NCBI RefSeq assembly: GCF_037935975.1
Contig: NZ_CP149817.1
Coordinates: 1,984,001-2,048,000, forward strand
Source: Teredinibacter turnerae
GTDB lineage: Bacteria > Pseudomonadota > Gammaproteobacteria > Pseudomonadales > Cellvibrionaceae
Reading direction: 5' to 3'
Length of the DNA: 64,000 bases
The position numbers and the translations under genes are program-made. Shown here in pieces: positions 44,025-54,050 of this stretch (position 1 is its first letter; every line of letters begins with the position of its first letter). The notes under the pieces were generated by a model. The model searched no databases. It was given only the letters and a program-made list of their open reading frames with translations, and was not told where the DNA came from.

Positions 44025-45230
44025 ATGAATCTCGTTCTATTCAATACGCATGATGTCGTTCTGTTGTTTACGATATTTCTCTGCGCGATTTTGGGTTTCT
44101 CTTTGGTTGAAAACGCAAAATCTGCTGTGTTGGGAAATAGTTTACTGATTGGCTTTTTGCTTTCTCTGGCCGCAGTACCACTGGATACACTGATTAGTTT
44201 CGGTGCAGCGGTACGTGGATGGGCTATTGATAATCTACCGGATTGGTTTTACGTCTTTGAAATAGGCTATTGGTTGCAAGGCCCATTTCTACTGTTGTAT
44301 TTACGTTATCGGCTCTACGAAAATTATCGTCTGCGAGGGGTTGATTTTTTCTACCTGGTTCCATTTTTGGTTTTCTTATTTCACCAGACACTCGCATATC
44401 ACATGTTGCCAACGGATGTGAAAGCCGAAATTCAACGTGGTTATAGCATGAGTTCGGAAACCTTCACGATATTTTTTATCACCCTCGCTCGGGAGCTTTT
44501 GCGGCTGTATTTTGGTGTTCTCTGTATTTTGGAGTTGCGCTATTACACACACAGTCTGGATAAAAAAGTACTTGTAAACCACAGGTCGCTGGTGTCTGGT
44601 TTGCACTTTGTCGCGTTTGGATTTGCGGCACTCTGGGCGTGGGCGAGTATTATCGCGATATTTCTAGTATTAAACCGACATTTCAATACGCACCTGCCAG
44701 CAGACGCAATGGGGCTAATTTCGAATTATGGTACCTGTTTCTTACTGTTGGGAATTGTCGCGGGATGTGCGCGCTGGTCGCTGCGGTCGAATGAGTGGCC
44801 TCGACTACCGCTTAGAATTGCTATTGCTCAGCCCAGTCTACATGCGGTAGAAGACGAAAAGCCTGCGCCAACAGTTAACCCTGCGTACATTGAACGTCTG
44901 GATTATTTAATGGACGAAAAGAAGATGTACCTGCAATCGACACTTACGCTAGAGGTGTTGGCGACTGAAATGTCGATATCGCCGCGTACCTTGTCGACTA
45001 TTTTGAACCGGCATTACGAATGTAATTTTTTTGAATTCATAAATACGCGTCGCATAGAGTATGCGAAAAAGCTATTGCTGCAGGATGATCATCAAAACGC
45101 TACTATGCTGGATATCATGTATGAAGTCGGTTTTAACAGCAAAGCGACATTTAATAATTTTTTTAAAAAAATGGAAGGCGTGACGCCACGAGAGTACAAA
45201 AAACGTCACCTTCCTGCGTTGCAAGCCTAG
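44025..45230 (+). CDS. Membrane-anchored AraC-family regulator
   Basis: A 401-residue protein with seven predicted membrane segments in residues 1-260 and a C-terminal AraC/XylS DNA-binding domain (about 290-395, ending GVTPREYKKRH). The two helix-turn-helix parts are LEVLATEMSISPRTLSTIL and MYEVGFNSKATFNNFFKK. Such proteins sense a ligand in or near the membrane and act on DNA directly. It sits 273 bases after the TonB receptor gene in the same direction. Its stop codon TAG is built from the TA target of a MITE plus the first G of the element; without the insertion the codon would read TAA. Confidence 0.9.
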   Translation: MNLVLFNTHDVVLLFTIFLCAILGFSLVENAKSAVLGNSLLIGFLLSLAAVPLDTLISFGAAVRGWAIDNLPDWFYVFEIGYWLQGPFLLLYLRYRLYENYRLRGVDFFYLVPFLVFLFHQTLAYHMLPTDVKAEIQRGYSMSSETFTIFFITLARELLRLYFGVLCILELRYYTHSLDKKVLVNHRSLVSGLHFVAFGFAALWAWASIIAIFLVLNRHFNTHLPADAMGLISNYGTCFLLLGIVAGCARWSLRSNEWPRLPLRIAIAQPSLHAVEDEKPAPTVNPAYIERLDYLMDEKKMYLQSTLTLEVLATEMSISPRTLSTILNRHYECNFFEFINTRRIEYAKKLLLQDDHQNATMLDIMYEVGFNSKATFNNFFKKMEGVTPREYKKRHLPALQA

Positions 45231-45572
45231 GGCCTGTTAACACTAATTCAATTCGCTCTGCTGGAGCCTGTATTTTCAGGATGAAAGGCATTTTTGGCGT
45301 TGTTTAGCGGGCTAAACGAGCGAAAAATAACGCATCAGCCTGGAAATACAGGCCCAGCCCTGCGGGTTGCGGCTAAAATCCCGCTCTCAGCGTTGTTTAT
45401 CGCTCATTTGGAACAACCACTAAAACGCCGGGAGCGTTTTAGCGTGTAACCCCGCAGGGGTGAGGCATAGGGATATGCCGAACAATCTGCGCTCCAAACG
45501 TCGGGGTGCCGCATCACTCGATAGCGAAATTTTAGCCGCAACAGAATGAATCGAATTAGTGTTAACAGGCCC
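45230..45572. mobile_element. MITE, 343 bp, with about 31-bp terminal inverted repeats and TA duplication
   Basis: The left end GGGCCTGTTAACACTAATTC and the reverse complement of the right end are the same for 20 bases and similar for about 31. TA precedes the left end (45228-45229) and follows the right end (45573-45574), the duplication expected of IS630/mariner-type elements. There is no transposase. Inside are further stems, such as GCCTGTATTTTCAGG facing CCTGGAAATACAGGC and CTAAAACGC facing GCGTTTTAG. A degraded relative may lie at 59439-59562. Confidence 0.82.
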
Positions 45573-46058
45573 TAAGCTCAACTCTTTTACGCCATCAAAG
45601 CGGCCTCTCAACAATTTGTTTTCGTGAGCCTACGCCGTGATGTGCGTCGAGTATGTGCGCTCAAGCTACGGGCGCACCCGTTCTGTGTTTTAAATCATTT
45701 GCCGCACGCTAATTATGTCTCGGTGAGGCGGCCTCTCAACCTGTTTCGAAATCGATGTGTATCTGTGTCTATTCGCCTTTCGCACTTTACGGTGTTATGC
45801 GTTTTACACGTGATTGATTCACACCCGTAAATGCGCCTACTGCCTACTGCTTACAGTAAGCCTAGCCTTCTCTGGTTGTCACATGCTGGCGATGTAGCTT
45901 GAGGTACTGTTGTTTTCTCTGGGTGGTTCGCTCGTTGGCTGCGGGAGTTTTACGGCCGCACCTTCCCCTTTAAGGCGGTAAACGTGGACGACGCAAAATT
46001 AGGTATTGATCGCTACAGGAATCAAGCCGAAAGCAGCTGTGGCTTCTGAAAGGATAAA
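45573..46058. other. Intergenic region with a small direct repeat
   Basis: No convincing gene. The 13-mer GCGGCCTCTCAAC occurs at 45600-45612 and again at 45728-45740, each followed by a TGTTT-CG-type stretch. A short open frame at 45624-45830 has no recognisable product. Confidence 0.45.
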
Positions 46059-46085
46059 AAAACCGCGCCTTATGGGCGCGGTTTT
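46059..46085 (-). terminator. Rho-independent terminator of the GH6 gene
   Basis: AAAACCGCGCC (46059-46069) pairs perfectly with GGCGCGGTTTT (46075-46085) around a five-base loop. On the minus strand it is followed by a T-run (the A-run at 46056-46062), making a classical terminator 26 bases after the stop. Confidence 0.9.
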
Positions 46086-46110
46086 GGGCGGACTAAACGT
46101 TCGCTATTGC

Positions 46111-48072
46111 TTAGAGGGGAGGGTAAGCGTTTTCCACCAGAAGCTGGAAGGCTTCAGGGAACCAGCGACCAGCGTGCGGCGCATTTGGCATAGCACCGGT
46201 GCCGTATGCACTGTTGGATGAGTTGCTGGCGAACGGATCACACATTGGATCGTGTTGCTTGTTCGGGTCGTTAGGATCGATCTCGAAGTTAGGATCGGAT
46301 ACACCGTCAGACTCACCCTGTGGTTTCACCCAAACGTAGGCATCAATACCCGGTGCAGGTGCAGCGGTTGGACGGTAGCCGACACCACCAGGCTGGTTAC
46401 ACCAGTTGCCACGGTGCTCACGACGGTCGATACGTGATTCGTCAACGAAGGTGTTCAGGTTGTTAGAAGTAGACTGAGCCGTTGGACGCTCAGGGCCACC
46501 CCAACCGTTACGTGCGGTATCGATCAGCATACCGATGGAGCTTGGCATACCTTTCGAGATCATGGCAGAGCGCCAATCGGTCACGAAGGGTTTCTCTGCC
46601 AGGTAGCTGTTCCACTCATAGAAATCGGAAGAGCGAACGGGCTGACCACCGACCTGCAGGTTGGCGTCTGGCAGGAAGGGTTCTTCCACTGGCGTGTAGT
46701 TAGCGGAGTTACTGACGAAACCGGCGATTGGGTTAATGCCAGAACCGAGGTTGGCAACCACTTCATAAATCAGGTTAACGCCTTGCGCGAAGTTGTCGCT
46801 CCAGCCCAGCCAGCCTGAGTGTGCAATATCCACGTAGGAGTATACGTTAGGAACTTTGCCCAGTTCGGTAATGGCGTGACGAATACCGTCGCGGTAGCCG
46901 CCAGGACCATTGGCTTCCTGACAGTCAGGTTCGTTCAGGTTGGTAACCAGGTTAGGCAGGGAGTCCACTTCGATAACCGCAGCGATTTTGATACCCGCGT
47001 ATGCAGGGTCGCTGACGATTTCAACGATGGGTGCGATGTAGTCGGACTTGTAGATGTTGAAGCCATCTTCGGAGATGCGCAATTCACCGTTGGAGGCGAG
47101 TGCAGCACAGTCACGGTTTGGCAGGTCGTAGACAACAAACATGAACAGGTCAGCGCCTTGCGCAAGGGCTTCGTTCAAGTGGTCGCGCAGGCCCATACCG
47201 TCAGCAGGCCCTTCGATTGCGCCGATGCGGTCCATCCAGACAAATGATGGCTCGTTGGCAATGACTGAGCCGCCGGGCTCATTGGCAGCACTCGCCGACC
47301 ACATTGGGTTTACGTACCACTTCTGCGCAGCGGCGAACGGGTTGTCCACGCGTGGCCCGGGCATACCGGAGGAGCCGGTGCTTGAGCTGGAGCTGCTGGA
47401 AGAACTGCTGCTGGATGAGCTGCTGGATGTGCTGCTACCTGTGCCAGATGAAGAGCTGCTGGATGAACTGGAGCTGCTGCTTGAGGACGAGCTGCTGCTG
47501 GAAGAGGAGCTGCTAGACGTGCTCGAGCCAGTGCAGTTGCTCACCACGCCACCGTTGCCACCGTTTTGTGACTCACAGGTTTCACGTCCAATACAGCTTT
47601 GACCATTTTCCCAACCCCAACCGCTGGTGTTGCTACACAGTGGGTATGTGCCCTGGCCATACCAGCTACATACTTCAGTACATGAGCCGCCGGAGCTGCT
47701 GGAACTGGATGAAGAGGATGAAGACGAGGATGAGCTGTTGCTCGAAGAACTGTTGCTGGAAGAGCTGCTTGATGAGCTGCTGGAGCTGGATGAAGTTGAG
47801 CTACCAGTGCCGTCACATGCGCCCAGGCTGGTCCATGAGGCATCGCTTCCGGGCGTGCTGTTAGTGTACCAGTTGGCCTGGTAAAGTGCGTTTTGGTACA
47901 CCATTTGGTCGCCGGCATTGGCGTGGTTGTAAGCGCCGCCGGACCAATCGCGTGCGGTCCAGTTCGGGTAAACATTCACCCCGCTGCACGATGCCGCATT
48001 TACCGCAGGAACCGCGGCAAACAGGCCCGCGGTTACGGCAAATGCCAGGGCTTTTAATTTGTTGGTTGTCAT
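46111..48072 (-). CDS. GH6 cellulase (CBM5-CBM10-GH6)
   Basis: 653 residues: signal peptide (to AVNA, 26), CBM5 (29-88, GVNVYPNWTARDW and NWYTNSTPGSD), polyserine linker, CBM10 (about 132-180, EVCSWYGQGTYPLC and WGWENGQSCIG), second polyserine linker, then the GH6 catalytic domain (about 245-650). GH6 signatures are VVYDLPNRDC and IEVDSLPNLVTN. The enzyme hydrolyses cellulose with inversion, probably a cellobiohydrolase or processive enzyme. It is secreted and would bind cellulose through its CBMs. The GH6 part is almost identical at DNA level to that of CelAB (repeat 50468-51855). A terminator follows at 46059. No promoter could be assigned. Confidence 0.93.
   Translation of the reverse strand: MTTNKLKALAFAVTAGLFAAVPAVNAASCSGVNVYPNWTARDWSGGAYNHANAGDQMVYQNALYQANWYTNSTPGSDASWTSLGACDGTGSSTSSSSSSSSSSSSSNSSSSNSSSSSSSSSSSSSSSGGSCTEVCSWYGQGTYPLCSNTSGWGWENGQSCIGRETCESQNGGNGGVVSNCTGSSTSSSSSSSSSSSSSSSSSSSSSSSSGTGSSTSSSSSSSSSSSSSSSSTGSSGMPGPRVDNPFAAAQKWYVNPMWSASAANEPGGSVIANEPSFVWMDRIGAIEGPADGMGLRDHLNEALAQGADLFMFVVYDLPNRDCAALASNGELRISEDGFNIYKSDYIAPIVEIVSDPAYAGIKIAAVIEVDSLPNLVTNLNEPDCQEANGPGGYRDGIRHAITELGKVPNVYSYVDIAHSGWLGWSDNFAQGVNLIYEVVANLGSGINPIAGFVSNSANYTPVEEPFLPDANLQVGGQPVRSSDFYEWNSYLAEKPFVTDWRSAMISKGMPSSIGMLIDTARNGWGGPERPTAQSTSNNLNTFVDESRIDRREHRGNWCNQPGGVGYRPTAAPAPGIDAYVWVKPQGESDGVSDPNFEIDPNDPNKQHDPMCDPFASNSSNSAYGTGAMPNAPHAGRWFPEAFQLLVENAYPPL
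46142..47535 (-). repeat. Direct repeat copy A: GH6 domain DNA nearly identical to 50468-51855
   Basis: From about AACTGGAAGGCTTCAGGG to the CBM10/linker junction the two genes differ only by scattered single bases (for example GAAGTAG versus GAGGTAG at about 46468/50792) and by a few codons of linker. Similarity falls at both edges. It is a recent duplication or gene-conversion tract. Confidence 0.85.
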
Positions 48073-49028
48073 ATGTCAGAATCTCCAAGGAGTGTTTTAT
48101 TGTGATAATTCACCACTTGTGTTGTCGGCAACTCAAGGGTGTGATACGCGACCAACATGCACTTGATCACGTGTAAGCTCGAACTGAATCGAGATGGATA
48201 TCGTGTGAACCTGTAACGTTATTCTTTGAGTCGCTGGATGAGCCAGCACTGCACAAGAAGTAAGATCGTCACGGGTACCACTCGCACGATAAGGCTCTGG
48301 AACGTCAAATCAGCTTTGCTCGAAACCTGTGCTCAGCGTGAGCCTTCGTAGCCTGCGCCTCGCGTAAAAACTGATCTTTTTGCCTTAGAACGATTATTAT
48401 TGCCTTAGCCCTATGAACCGCAGTCTGAGTACTCGCCAGCTTTTTCAGGTAATAGAAAAATAACTGAGCGTTCTGCGATTACATTTACCTTAATTAGCCA
48501 GGTGTGTTTTGAACAGAATGTCATTGGCAGATGCGTGATCAGCGACGTCTTTTGCTGCCGCCAGTCCAACGGCTGGCTTGAAACCCGCTATCTACTCGCT
48601 ATCTACTAAGGCCTACAGAGCGACAATTCTGTTTATTCGTCTAGACCTGTTTGCTTCGCCAGGAAGAGGGTAAATCGACTGCCTGCCTGGTGCAGCTATT
48701 ACATTGCGATTTGGTTATGTGCAGCGGTGGTGAATTCGCTGCTTTGGCAGTATGACTTGGATACTGCTTTATTTTTATGGGCGAAATTGTCGCCGATTTT
48801 TTAGTGTTGTGCTACCCAGTGTTTCTCATAAATTGCATAATTTTAATGCCGTTTTTGATTCATACGGCGCCGATAACGTATAAACTTATGTTGCTTATTC
48901 TGTCTGGAGAAAAGGACCCATTCATTCGTATTAGCGTTTTCTCCATTCCCTAACTAAAAGCGTTGAGTCGCTCTGCGCTTCGGCTAACGATAAACATGTT
49001 ATGTATATAATTGCCGTTTTAGTAAATG
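48073..49028. other. Intergenic region upstream of the GH6 gene
   Basis: About 950 bases with no gene I can support. It holds the promoter region of the minus-strand GH6 gene and the 3' side of the TolB-like gene. No repeats or strong hairpins stand out. Confidence 0.5.
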
Positions 49029-50213
49029 TTACTCTTCGCCCAGATTCGAGTGCCAAATCAGGCTGGACATTGGTGATACATCATTAAACACTTCCACAGG
49101 GTTGGAACCATCTCTCGCCATACGAAACAACTGATATTCACGGGCACCGAGTTCTTCCGCGTAGAGGTAGGCAATTTGTTTTTCGTCTGGTGAGTAGGTT
49201 GGGTTTTTAAACATGTGATCGTGCTTGGTGAGTTGTTTGCTAGTGCCGCCCACCTGATACTCAAAAATATGCATTCCGCCTTCGTAGATCTTGCGTTGGC
49301 TTGCTTCGTCCCAATAGAACTTGTAGCCGAGGAGTGCGGAGTAGAGCAGGTGATCCCCGGCCGAGTTCCAGCTAACACTATCCTGCACCTGAGCATCCGG
49401 CGGGCTAACTAGCTGTGGTTCACCTTCGAGTGGCATTACCCATAGCTGACGGGTGCCTCGGTGGCGCGGGTGACGTATGAAAGCGATTTTGTCCGCGGCT
49501 GGCGACCAGCTGACATAGGCGAACTGCTTTTGGTAATTGTCGGCGTCAGTGGCTGGTGCACTATCTGCTGGGCTCTCAAGCAGAATACGTTGCAACGTTT
49601 TGCTGCTGAGATCCGCCACCTGAACCACATCAATATACGAGTGAGTATCATCGTTATACGCGATAGCGACTTGGGTACTGTCTGGAGACCATGCATAGCT
49701 GGCTACCTCCTTGCTGCTGAGGACTTCCAATGGTTCTTCTCTGCCTGGTACGAGAAATGACAGCTGTTGATTACCGCTATTACGACTAACGTACGAAATG
49801 ATTTTTCCGTTCGGACTAAATTTTGGCTGAACTTCCAACCCCGGGCCTTCATAAATTTTCGTGGGAAATGGCTGGCCTTTCATTTGCAAAAATATATCGA
49901 AATTTTCTGTGCGTTTGGCCATGTCGATTTTTGGGTTTTCAGTTCTGTTGGAAACAAAAATCAAATCGCCATTTACTGAGACATCCAGCTCCAGGTCTCT
50001 CCATCGTTCGTCATCGGTACGTTTTGTGATTTGGTCGTTGCTGTCTGCCGAGTAAATATTGACAGATGGGCCAATAGTTTTCGCTGAAAAGTAAAGCGTG
50101 CTGGGACCGTACGAGGCTTTTTCGCATGCGACTGTCGCGCTGCACAAAATAATAATCAATAATTTTCGCAATGAATGCTTCGAAAAAGTGGTTTGTCGGT
50201 GCGGCATAGTCAT
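49029..50213 (-). CDS. TolB-like WD40/PD40 beta-propeller lipoprotein
   Basis: A 394-residue protein. The lipobox ATVAC (Cys30) anchors it to a membrane. The rest consists of PD40/TolB-type repeats with recurring PKFSPNGKIISYVS, YAWSPDSTQVAIA and YVSWSPAADKIAF motifs, which fold into a beta-propeller. Such propellers bind peptides, glycans or partner proteins; no enzymatic residues are visible. It lies between the two GH6-containing cellulase genes on the same strand. A scaffold or sensor for oligosaccharides is only a guess. Confidence 0.85.
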   Translation of the reverse strand: MTMPHRQTTFSKHSLRKLLIIILCSATVACEKASYGPSTLYFSAKTIGPSVNIYSADSNDQITKRTDDERWRDLELDVSVNGDLIFVSNRTENPKIDMAKRTENFDIFLQMKGQPFPTKIYEGPGLEVQPKFSPNGKIISYVSRNSGNQQLSFLVPGREEPLEVLSSKEVASYAWSPDSTQVAIAYNDDTHSYIDVVQVADLSSKTLQRILLESPADSAPATDADNYQKQFAYVSWSPAADKIAFIRHPRHRGTRQLWVMPLEGEPQLVSPPDAQVQDSVSWNSAGDHLLYSALLGYKFYWDEASQRKIYEGGMHIFEYQVGGTSKQLTKHDHMFKNPTYSPDEKQIAYLYAEELGAREYQLFRMARDGSNPVEVFNDVSPMSSLIWHSNLGEE

Positions 50214-50364
50214 GTGGTAATTGTTATCTATTTTTTATTTATTATTCGATTAATAGGTGGTCAAAAATCTGCAGTTGTTTGCGGCTAGTTTACTCTTTCA
50301 CGATTACAGATTCATCAGACTTAAGTGATAAATGCGAGCGGTTCACGTATTAAATTGCAAAAAA

Positions 50365-50390
50365 AAGCCGCGCCTGATAAGGCGCGGCTT
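50365..50390 (-). terminator. Rho-independent terminator of celAB
   Basis: AAGCCGCGCC (50365-50374) pairs with GGCGCGGCTT (50381-50390) around six bases, with the A-run 50359-50366 giving a T-run on the minus strand. It lies 43 bases after the stop and resembles the terminator at 46059. Confidence 0.9.
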
Positions 50391-50433
50391 GTGGGGTTTT
50401 AGTTGAACCCGTTAGTTGAACTCAGAGAAACAC

Positions 50434-53400
50434 TTAGTTAATCGGTGGATAAGCGTTTTCAAGTAGCAACTGGAAGGCTTCAGGGAACCAGCGACCAGCG
50501 TGCGGCGCATTTGGCATAGCACCGGTGCCGTATGCACTGTTGGACGAGTTGCTGGCGAACGGATCACACATTGGATCGTGTTGCTTGTTCGGGTCGTTAG
50601 GATCGATCTCGAAGTTAGGATCGGATACACCGTCAGACTCACCCTGTGGTTTCACCCAAACGTAGGCATCAATACCCGGTGCAGGTGCAGCGGTTGGACG
50701 GTAGCCGACACCACCAGGCTGGTTACACCAGTTGCCACGGTGCTCACGACGGTCGATACGTGATTCGTCAACGAAGGTGTTCAGGTTGTTAGAGGTAGAC
50801 TGAGCCGTTGGACGTTCAGGGCCACCCCAACCGTTACGCGCGGTATCGATCAGCATACCGATGGAGCTTGGCATACCTTTCGAGATCATGGCAGAGCGCC
50901 AATCGGTCACGAAGGGTTTCTCTGCCAGGTAGCTGTTCCACTCATAGAAATCGGAAGAGCGAACGGGCTGACCACCGACCTGCAGGTTGGCGTCTGGCAG
51001 GAAGGGTTCTTCCACTGGCGTGTAGTTAGCGGAGTTACTGACGAAACCGGCGATTGGGTTAATGCCAGAACCGAGGTCGGCAACCACTTCATAAATCAGG
51101 TTAACGCCTTGCGCGAAGTTGTCGCTCCAGCCCAACCAGCCTGAGTGTGCAATATCCACGTAGGAGTATACGTTAGGAACTTTGCCCAGTTCGGTAATGG
51201 CGTGACGAATACCGTCGCGGTAGCCGCCAGGACCATTGGCTTCCTGACAGTCAGGTTCGCTCAGGTTGGTAACCAGGTTAGGCAGGGAGTCCACTTCGAT
51301 AACCGCAGCGATTTTGATACCCGCGTACGCAGGGTCGCTGACGATTTCAACGATGGGTGCGATGTAGTCGGACTTGTAGATGTTGAAGCCATCTTCGGAG
51401 ATGCGCAGTTCACCGTTGGAGGCGAGTGCAGCACAGTCACGGTTTGGCAGGTCGTAGACAACAAACATGAACAGGTCAGCACCTTGCGCAAGGGCTTCGT
51501 TCAAGTGGTCGCGCAGGCCCATACCGTCAGCAGGTCCTTCGATTGCGCCGATGCGGTCCATCCAGACAAATGATGGCTCGTTGGCAATCGCGGAGCCGCC
51601 AGGCTCATTGGCAGCATTCGCAGACCACATTGGGTTCAAGTACCAGGTTTGCGCAGCGGCGAACGGGTTGTCCACGCGTGGCCCAGGCATACCAGAGGAG
51701 CCGGTGCTTGAGCTTGAGCTGCTGGAAGAGCTGCTGCTGGAAGATGTGCTGCTACCTGTGCCAGATGAAGAGCTGCTGGATGAACTGGAGCTGCTGCTTG
51801 AGGACGAGCTGCTGCTGGAAGAGGAGCTGCTAGACGTGCTCGAGCCAGTGCAGTTACTCACCACACCACCAGCGCCACCGTTCTGTGATTCACAGGTTTG
51901 ACGGCCGATACAGCTCTGATTGTTTTCCCAACCCCAACCGCTGGTGTTGTTACACAGTGGGTAGGTTCCCTGACCGTACCAGTTGCACACTTCGGTACAT
52001 TGACCGCCACCGGTGCTGCTAGAGCTGCTGGAAGAGGACGATGAAGAGGAAGATGAACTGCTGGAGGAGCTGGAGCCACCGCCAGTGGACGAGGAGCTGC
52101 TGGAAGAAGAGCTGCTGCTTGACGAGGAGCTGCTGGAACTGGAGGAGGTCGTACTACCGTTTCCACCGCACGCACCGAGACTGGTCCACGACGGATCGCT
52201 GCCAGGTACGCTGTTGGTGTACCAGTTGGCGCGGTACAGGTAATTTTGATAGACCATTTCGTCGCCAGCGTTTGCATGGTTGTATGCGCCACCAGACCAG
52301 TCACGCGCAGTCCAGTTAGGGTAGACATTCACGCCAGCACAGTTGCCACCGCCAGTTGAACCGGAGCTGCTCGACGATGAAGAGCTGCTGGAGGATGAAC
52401 TGCTTGAGGACGAGCTGCTTGAGCTTGAAGAGCTAGACGAGCTGGAAGAAGAGCTAGACGAGCTGCCGTTACCGATTGTGGTGCCCCAGTTGGATACGAT
52501 GCTCTTAACCAGTGTGCCGGAGGCCGTCAGGTCGGAGGCGGTCCAGCCGCTAATGGGGGTGCCAGGTTGTACGATAGACGCACCTTCCAGTTTGTCACTC
52601 ACCGACCAGTTCAAGTGAGAGATATTGTTCTGCTTGAGGAAGTCCATCCATTGCTGAGTTTCGTTAACCGCAGGCGCACCATCGCCATCCGCGTTAACGG
52701 TGCCCCACTCGGTAACAAACAGCGCAATACCACTGTTCATAGCGTTACGCGCTTTATCGCGCAACCATGAACCGTGGGTGCCTGCGTAAAAGTGTAGGGT
52801 GTATGCAATATTGCTGTAGCTGGTGATCGGGTTGCGCGCAGCAGCGTCCACATCCTGCGACCAAGTGGGCGTACCGACGATAATCAGGTTGTCTGGGTCG
52901 ATTGCGCGGATAGCGCCGATCACAGATTCTGCATACGGTTTAATAACGTTGTCCCAGCTGATTTGCAGGGGCTCGTTGTAGATTTCATAAATAACATTGT
53001 CGTACCCACCGTACAATGTGGCCATCTCTTCGAAAAACTCGATAGATTCAGCCTCGTAATCTTCTGCGTGGTGAGTGTGAAAATCGATGATAACGTACAT
53101 GTCTTCTGCGATGGCTGCATCCACCAGCGCACGTACGCGAGCGACGTTACCCTCGGGGTCGGCGTCTTCATGTTCGGGGATATAGCTGCCATCAAAGTCT
53201 ACGCCCATCGCAGCGCGGACAATGGTTGCGTTCCAGTCGTTTTTCAGCCAACGCACTGTTTCTGCGTTGTAAAAACGTTCCTGGCCCCATCCGGTATTGC
53301 TCCAAAAGAAGCTGTTACCAGCGAAGCTTTTTGCTTCACCGCCACTTAAAATCTGATTTCCGCTCACTGTCAACGGAGGTACATCCGCGAAAGCTGCAGA

Positions 53401-53460
53401 GGTGGAGAAAACTGCGGCGGCAACAGCAGTAAACGCACCTGTCAGTATAGATTTGATCAT
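50434..53460 (-). CDS. celAB: CelAB-like bifunctional cellulase (GH5-CBM5-CBM10-GH6)
   Basis: About 1008 residues from the ATG at 53460 (MIKSILTGAF), preceded by GGGA; an ATG at 53475 would add five. Signal peptide to about 26. GH5_2 domain (about 30-330) with acid/base E163 (YNEP) and nucleophile E251 (TEWG). Polyserine linker, CBM5 (about 378-440), linkers, CBM10 (about 500-545), polyserine, and GH6 (about 605-1005) with VVYDLPNRDC and IEVDSLPN. The order matches CelAB as I recall it from Teredinibacter turnerae, which combines endoglucanase and cellobiohydrolase activity in one chain. Several linkers are only Ser. The terminator at 50365 follows. Confidence 0.93.
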   Translation of the reverse strand: MIKSILTGAFTAVAAAVFSTSAAFADVPPLTVSGNQILSGGEAKSFAGNSFFWSNTGWGQERFYNAETVRWLKNDWNATIVRAAMGVDFDGSYIPEHEDADPEGNVARVRALVDAAIAEDMYVIIDFHTHHAEDYEAESIEFFEEMATLYGGYDNVIYEIYNEPLQISWDNVIKPYAESVIGAIRAIDPDNLIIVGTPTWSQDVDAAARNPITSYSNIAYTLHFYAGTHGSWLRDKARNAMNSGIALFVTEWGTVNADGDGAPAVNETQQWMDFLKQNNISHLNWSVSDKLEGASIVQPGTPISGWTASDLTASGTLVKSIVSNWGTTIGNGSSSSSSSSSSSSSSSSSSSSSSSSSSSSSSSSSSGSTGGGNCAGVNVYPNWTARDWSGGAYNHANAGDEMVYQNYLYRANWYTNSVPGSDPSWTSLGACGGNGSTTSSSSSSSSSSSSSSSSSSSSTGGGSSSSSSSSSSSSSSSSSSSSTGGGQCTEVCNWYGQGTYPLCNNTSGWGWENNQSCIGRQTCESQNGGAGGVVSNCTGSSTSSSSSSSSSSSSSSSSSSSSSSSSGTGSSTSSSSSSSSSSSSSTGSSGMPGPRVDNPFAAAQTWYLNPMWSANAANEPGGSAIANEPSFVWMDRIGAIEGPADGMGLRDHLNEALAQGADLFMFVVYDLPNRDCAALASNGELRISEDGFNIYKSDYIAPIVEIVSDPAYAGIKIAAVIEVDSLPNLVTNLSEPDCQEANGPGGYRDGIRHAITELGKVPNVYSYVDIAHSGWLGWSDNFAQGVNLIYEVVADLGSGINPIAGFVSNSANYTPVEEPFLPDANLQVGGQPVRSSDFYEWNSYLAEKPFVTDWRSAMISKGMPSSIGMLIDTARNGWGGPERPTAQSTSNNLNTFVDESRIDRREHRGNWCNQPGGVGYRPTAAPAPGIDAYVWVKPQGESDGVSDPNFEIDPNDPNKQHDPMCDPFASNSSNSAYGTGAMPNAPHAGRWFPEAFQLLLENAYPPIN
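50468..51855 (-). repeat. Direct repeat copy B: GH6 domain DNA nearly identical to 46142-47535
   Basis: Counterpart of the tract in the GH6 gene, about 4.3 kb away in the same orientation. A TolB-like gene and both terminators lie between the copies, so recombination between them could delete or duplicate that segment. Confidence 0.85.
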
Positions 53461-54050
53461 AAGAGATGTTCCCATGACTTATTAACGTTATTTTTCTTTG
53501 GGGTTTAGTAGGTTGAGTGTTGCCCTGGGTGAAATACCTCGCACTCGCAAAGCGATGGCCATTCTAGGGAAAGCAATTATTTATTGAAAGTGTTGAAAAA
53601 TAAGGGGTTTTGGATGCTTTTGATTAAGTCTTAACCATGAAATTTCCTGCGAAAAATGTAACCTTTTTATGAGATGGGACAGGAAATGGAGATTCGAAGA
53701 TAGGATTTGCTACTGCTTAAACCGAGTAGCGCGTCACTGTTTAACATGTAAAAAGAGTTGAGCTTACGTCTTATTGCGAATAAGTGCTGATTTTCCAGAC
53801 GTTCGGCGGAAATAGGCTGGATGAAAGCATGAAATGCGCTTGTTTCAAGGTGTGAGAAATAAAAGTATAAAATTCATGCTTATTGTTTAATTAATTTTGC
53901 AAAAAGAAGGTAAATTCTTTCGAAATGCGTTTTGCTGGACTACTTTTGCGGAAATTAAAACTTGAATTTGCACAGATCGTTTTAAAAATACGCATGGACT
54001 ACGCTGAATATTAAAAAATAATCATAAAAAATGTTATTTTTGCGAACTTG
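53461..54050. other. Intergenic region upstream of celAB
   Basis: About 590 AT-rich bases with no gene. It carries the celAB promoter region, but I could not pick out reliable boxes or an operator. Confidence 0.5.

Noticed and set aside
45624-45830. Short plus-strand frame after the MITE
   Set aside because: Contains one copy of a direct repeat and no protein features; coding is unlikely.
47000-47060. EVD instead of EPD in the GH6 signature as a possible inactive site
   Set aside because: As I recall, bacterial GH6 enzymes with E-[VI]-D-S-L-P-N are common, and both copies carry it; there is no reason to call it defective.
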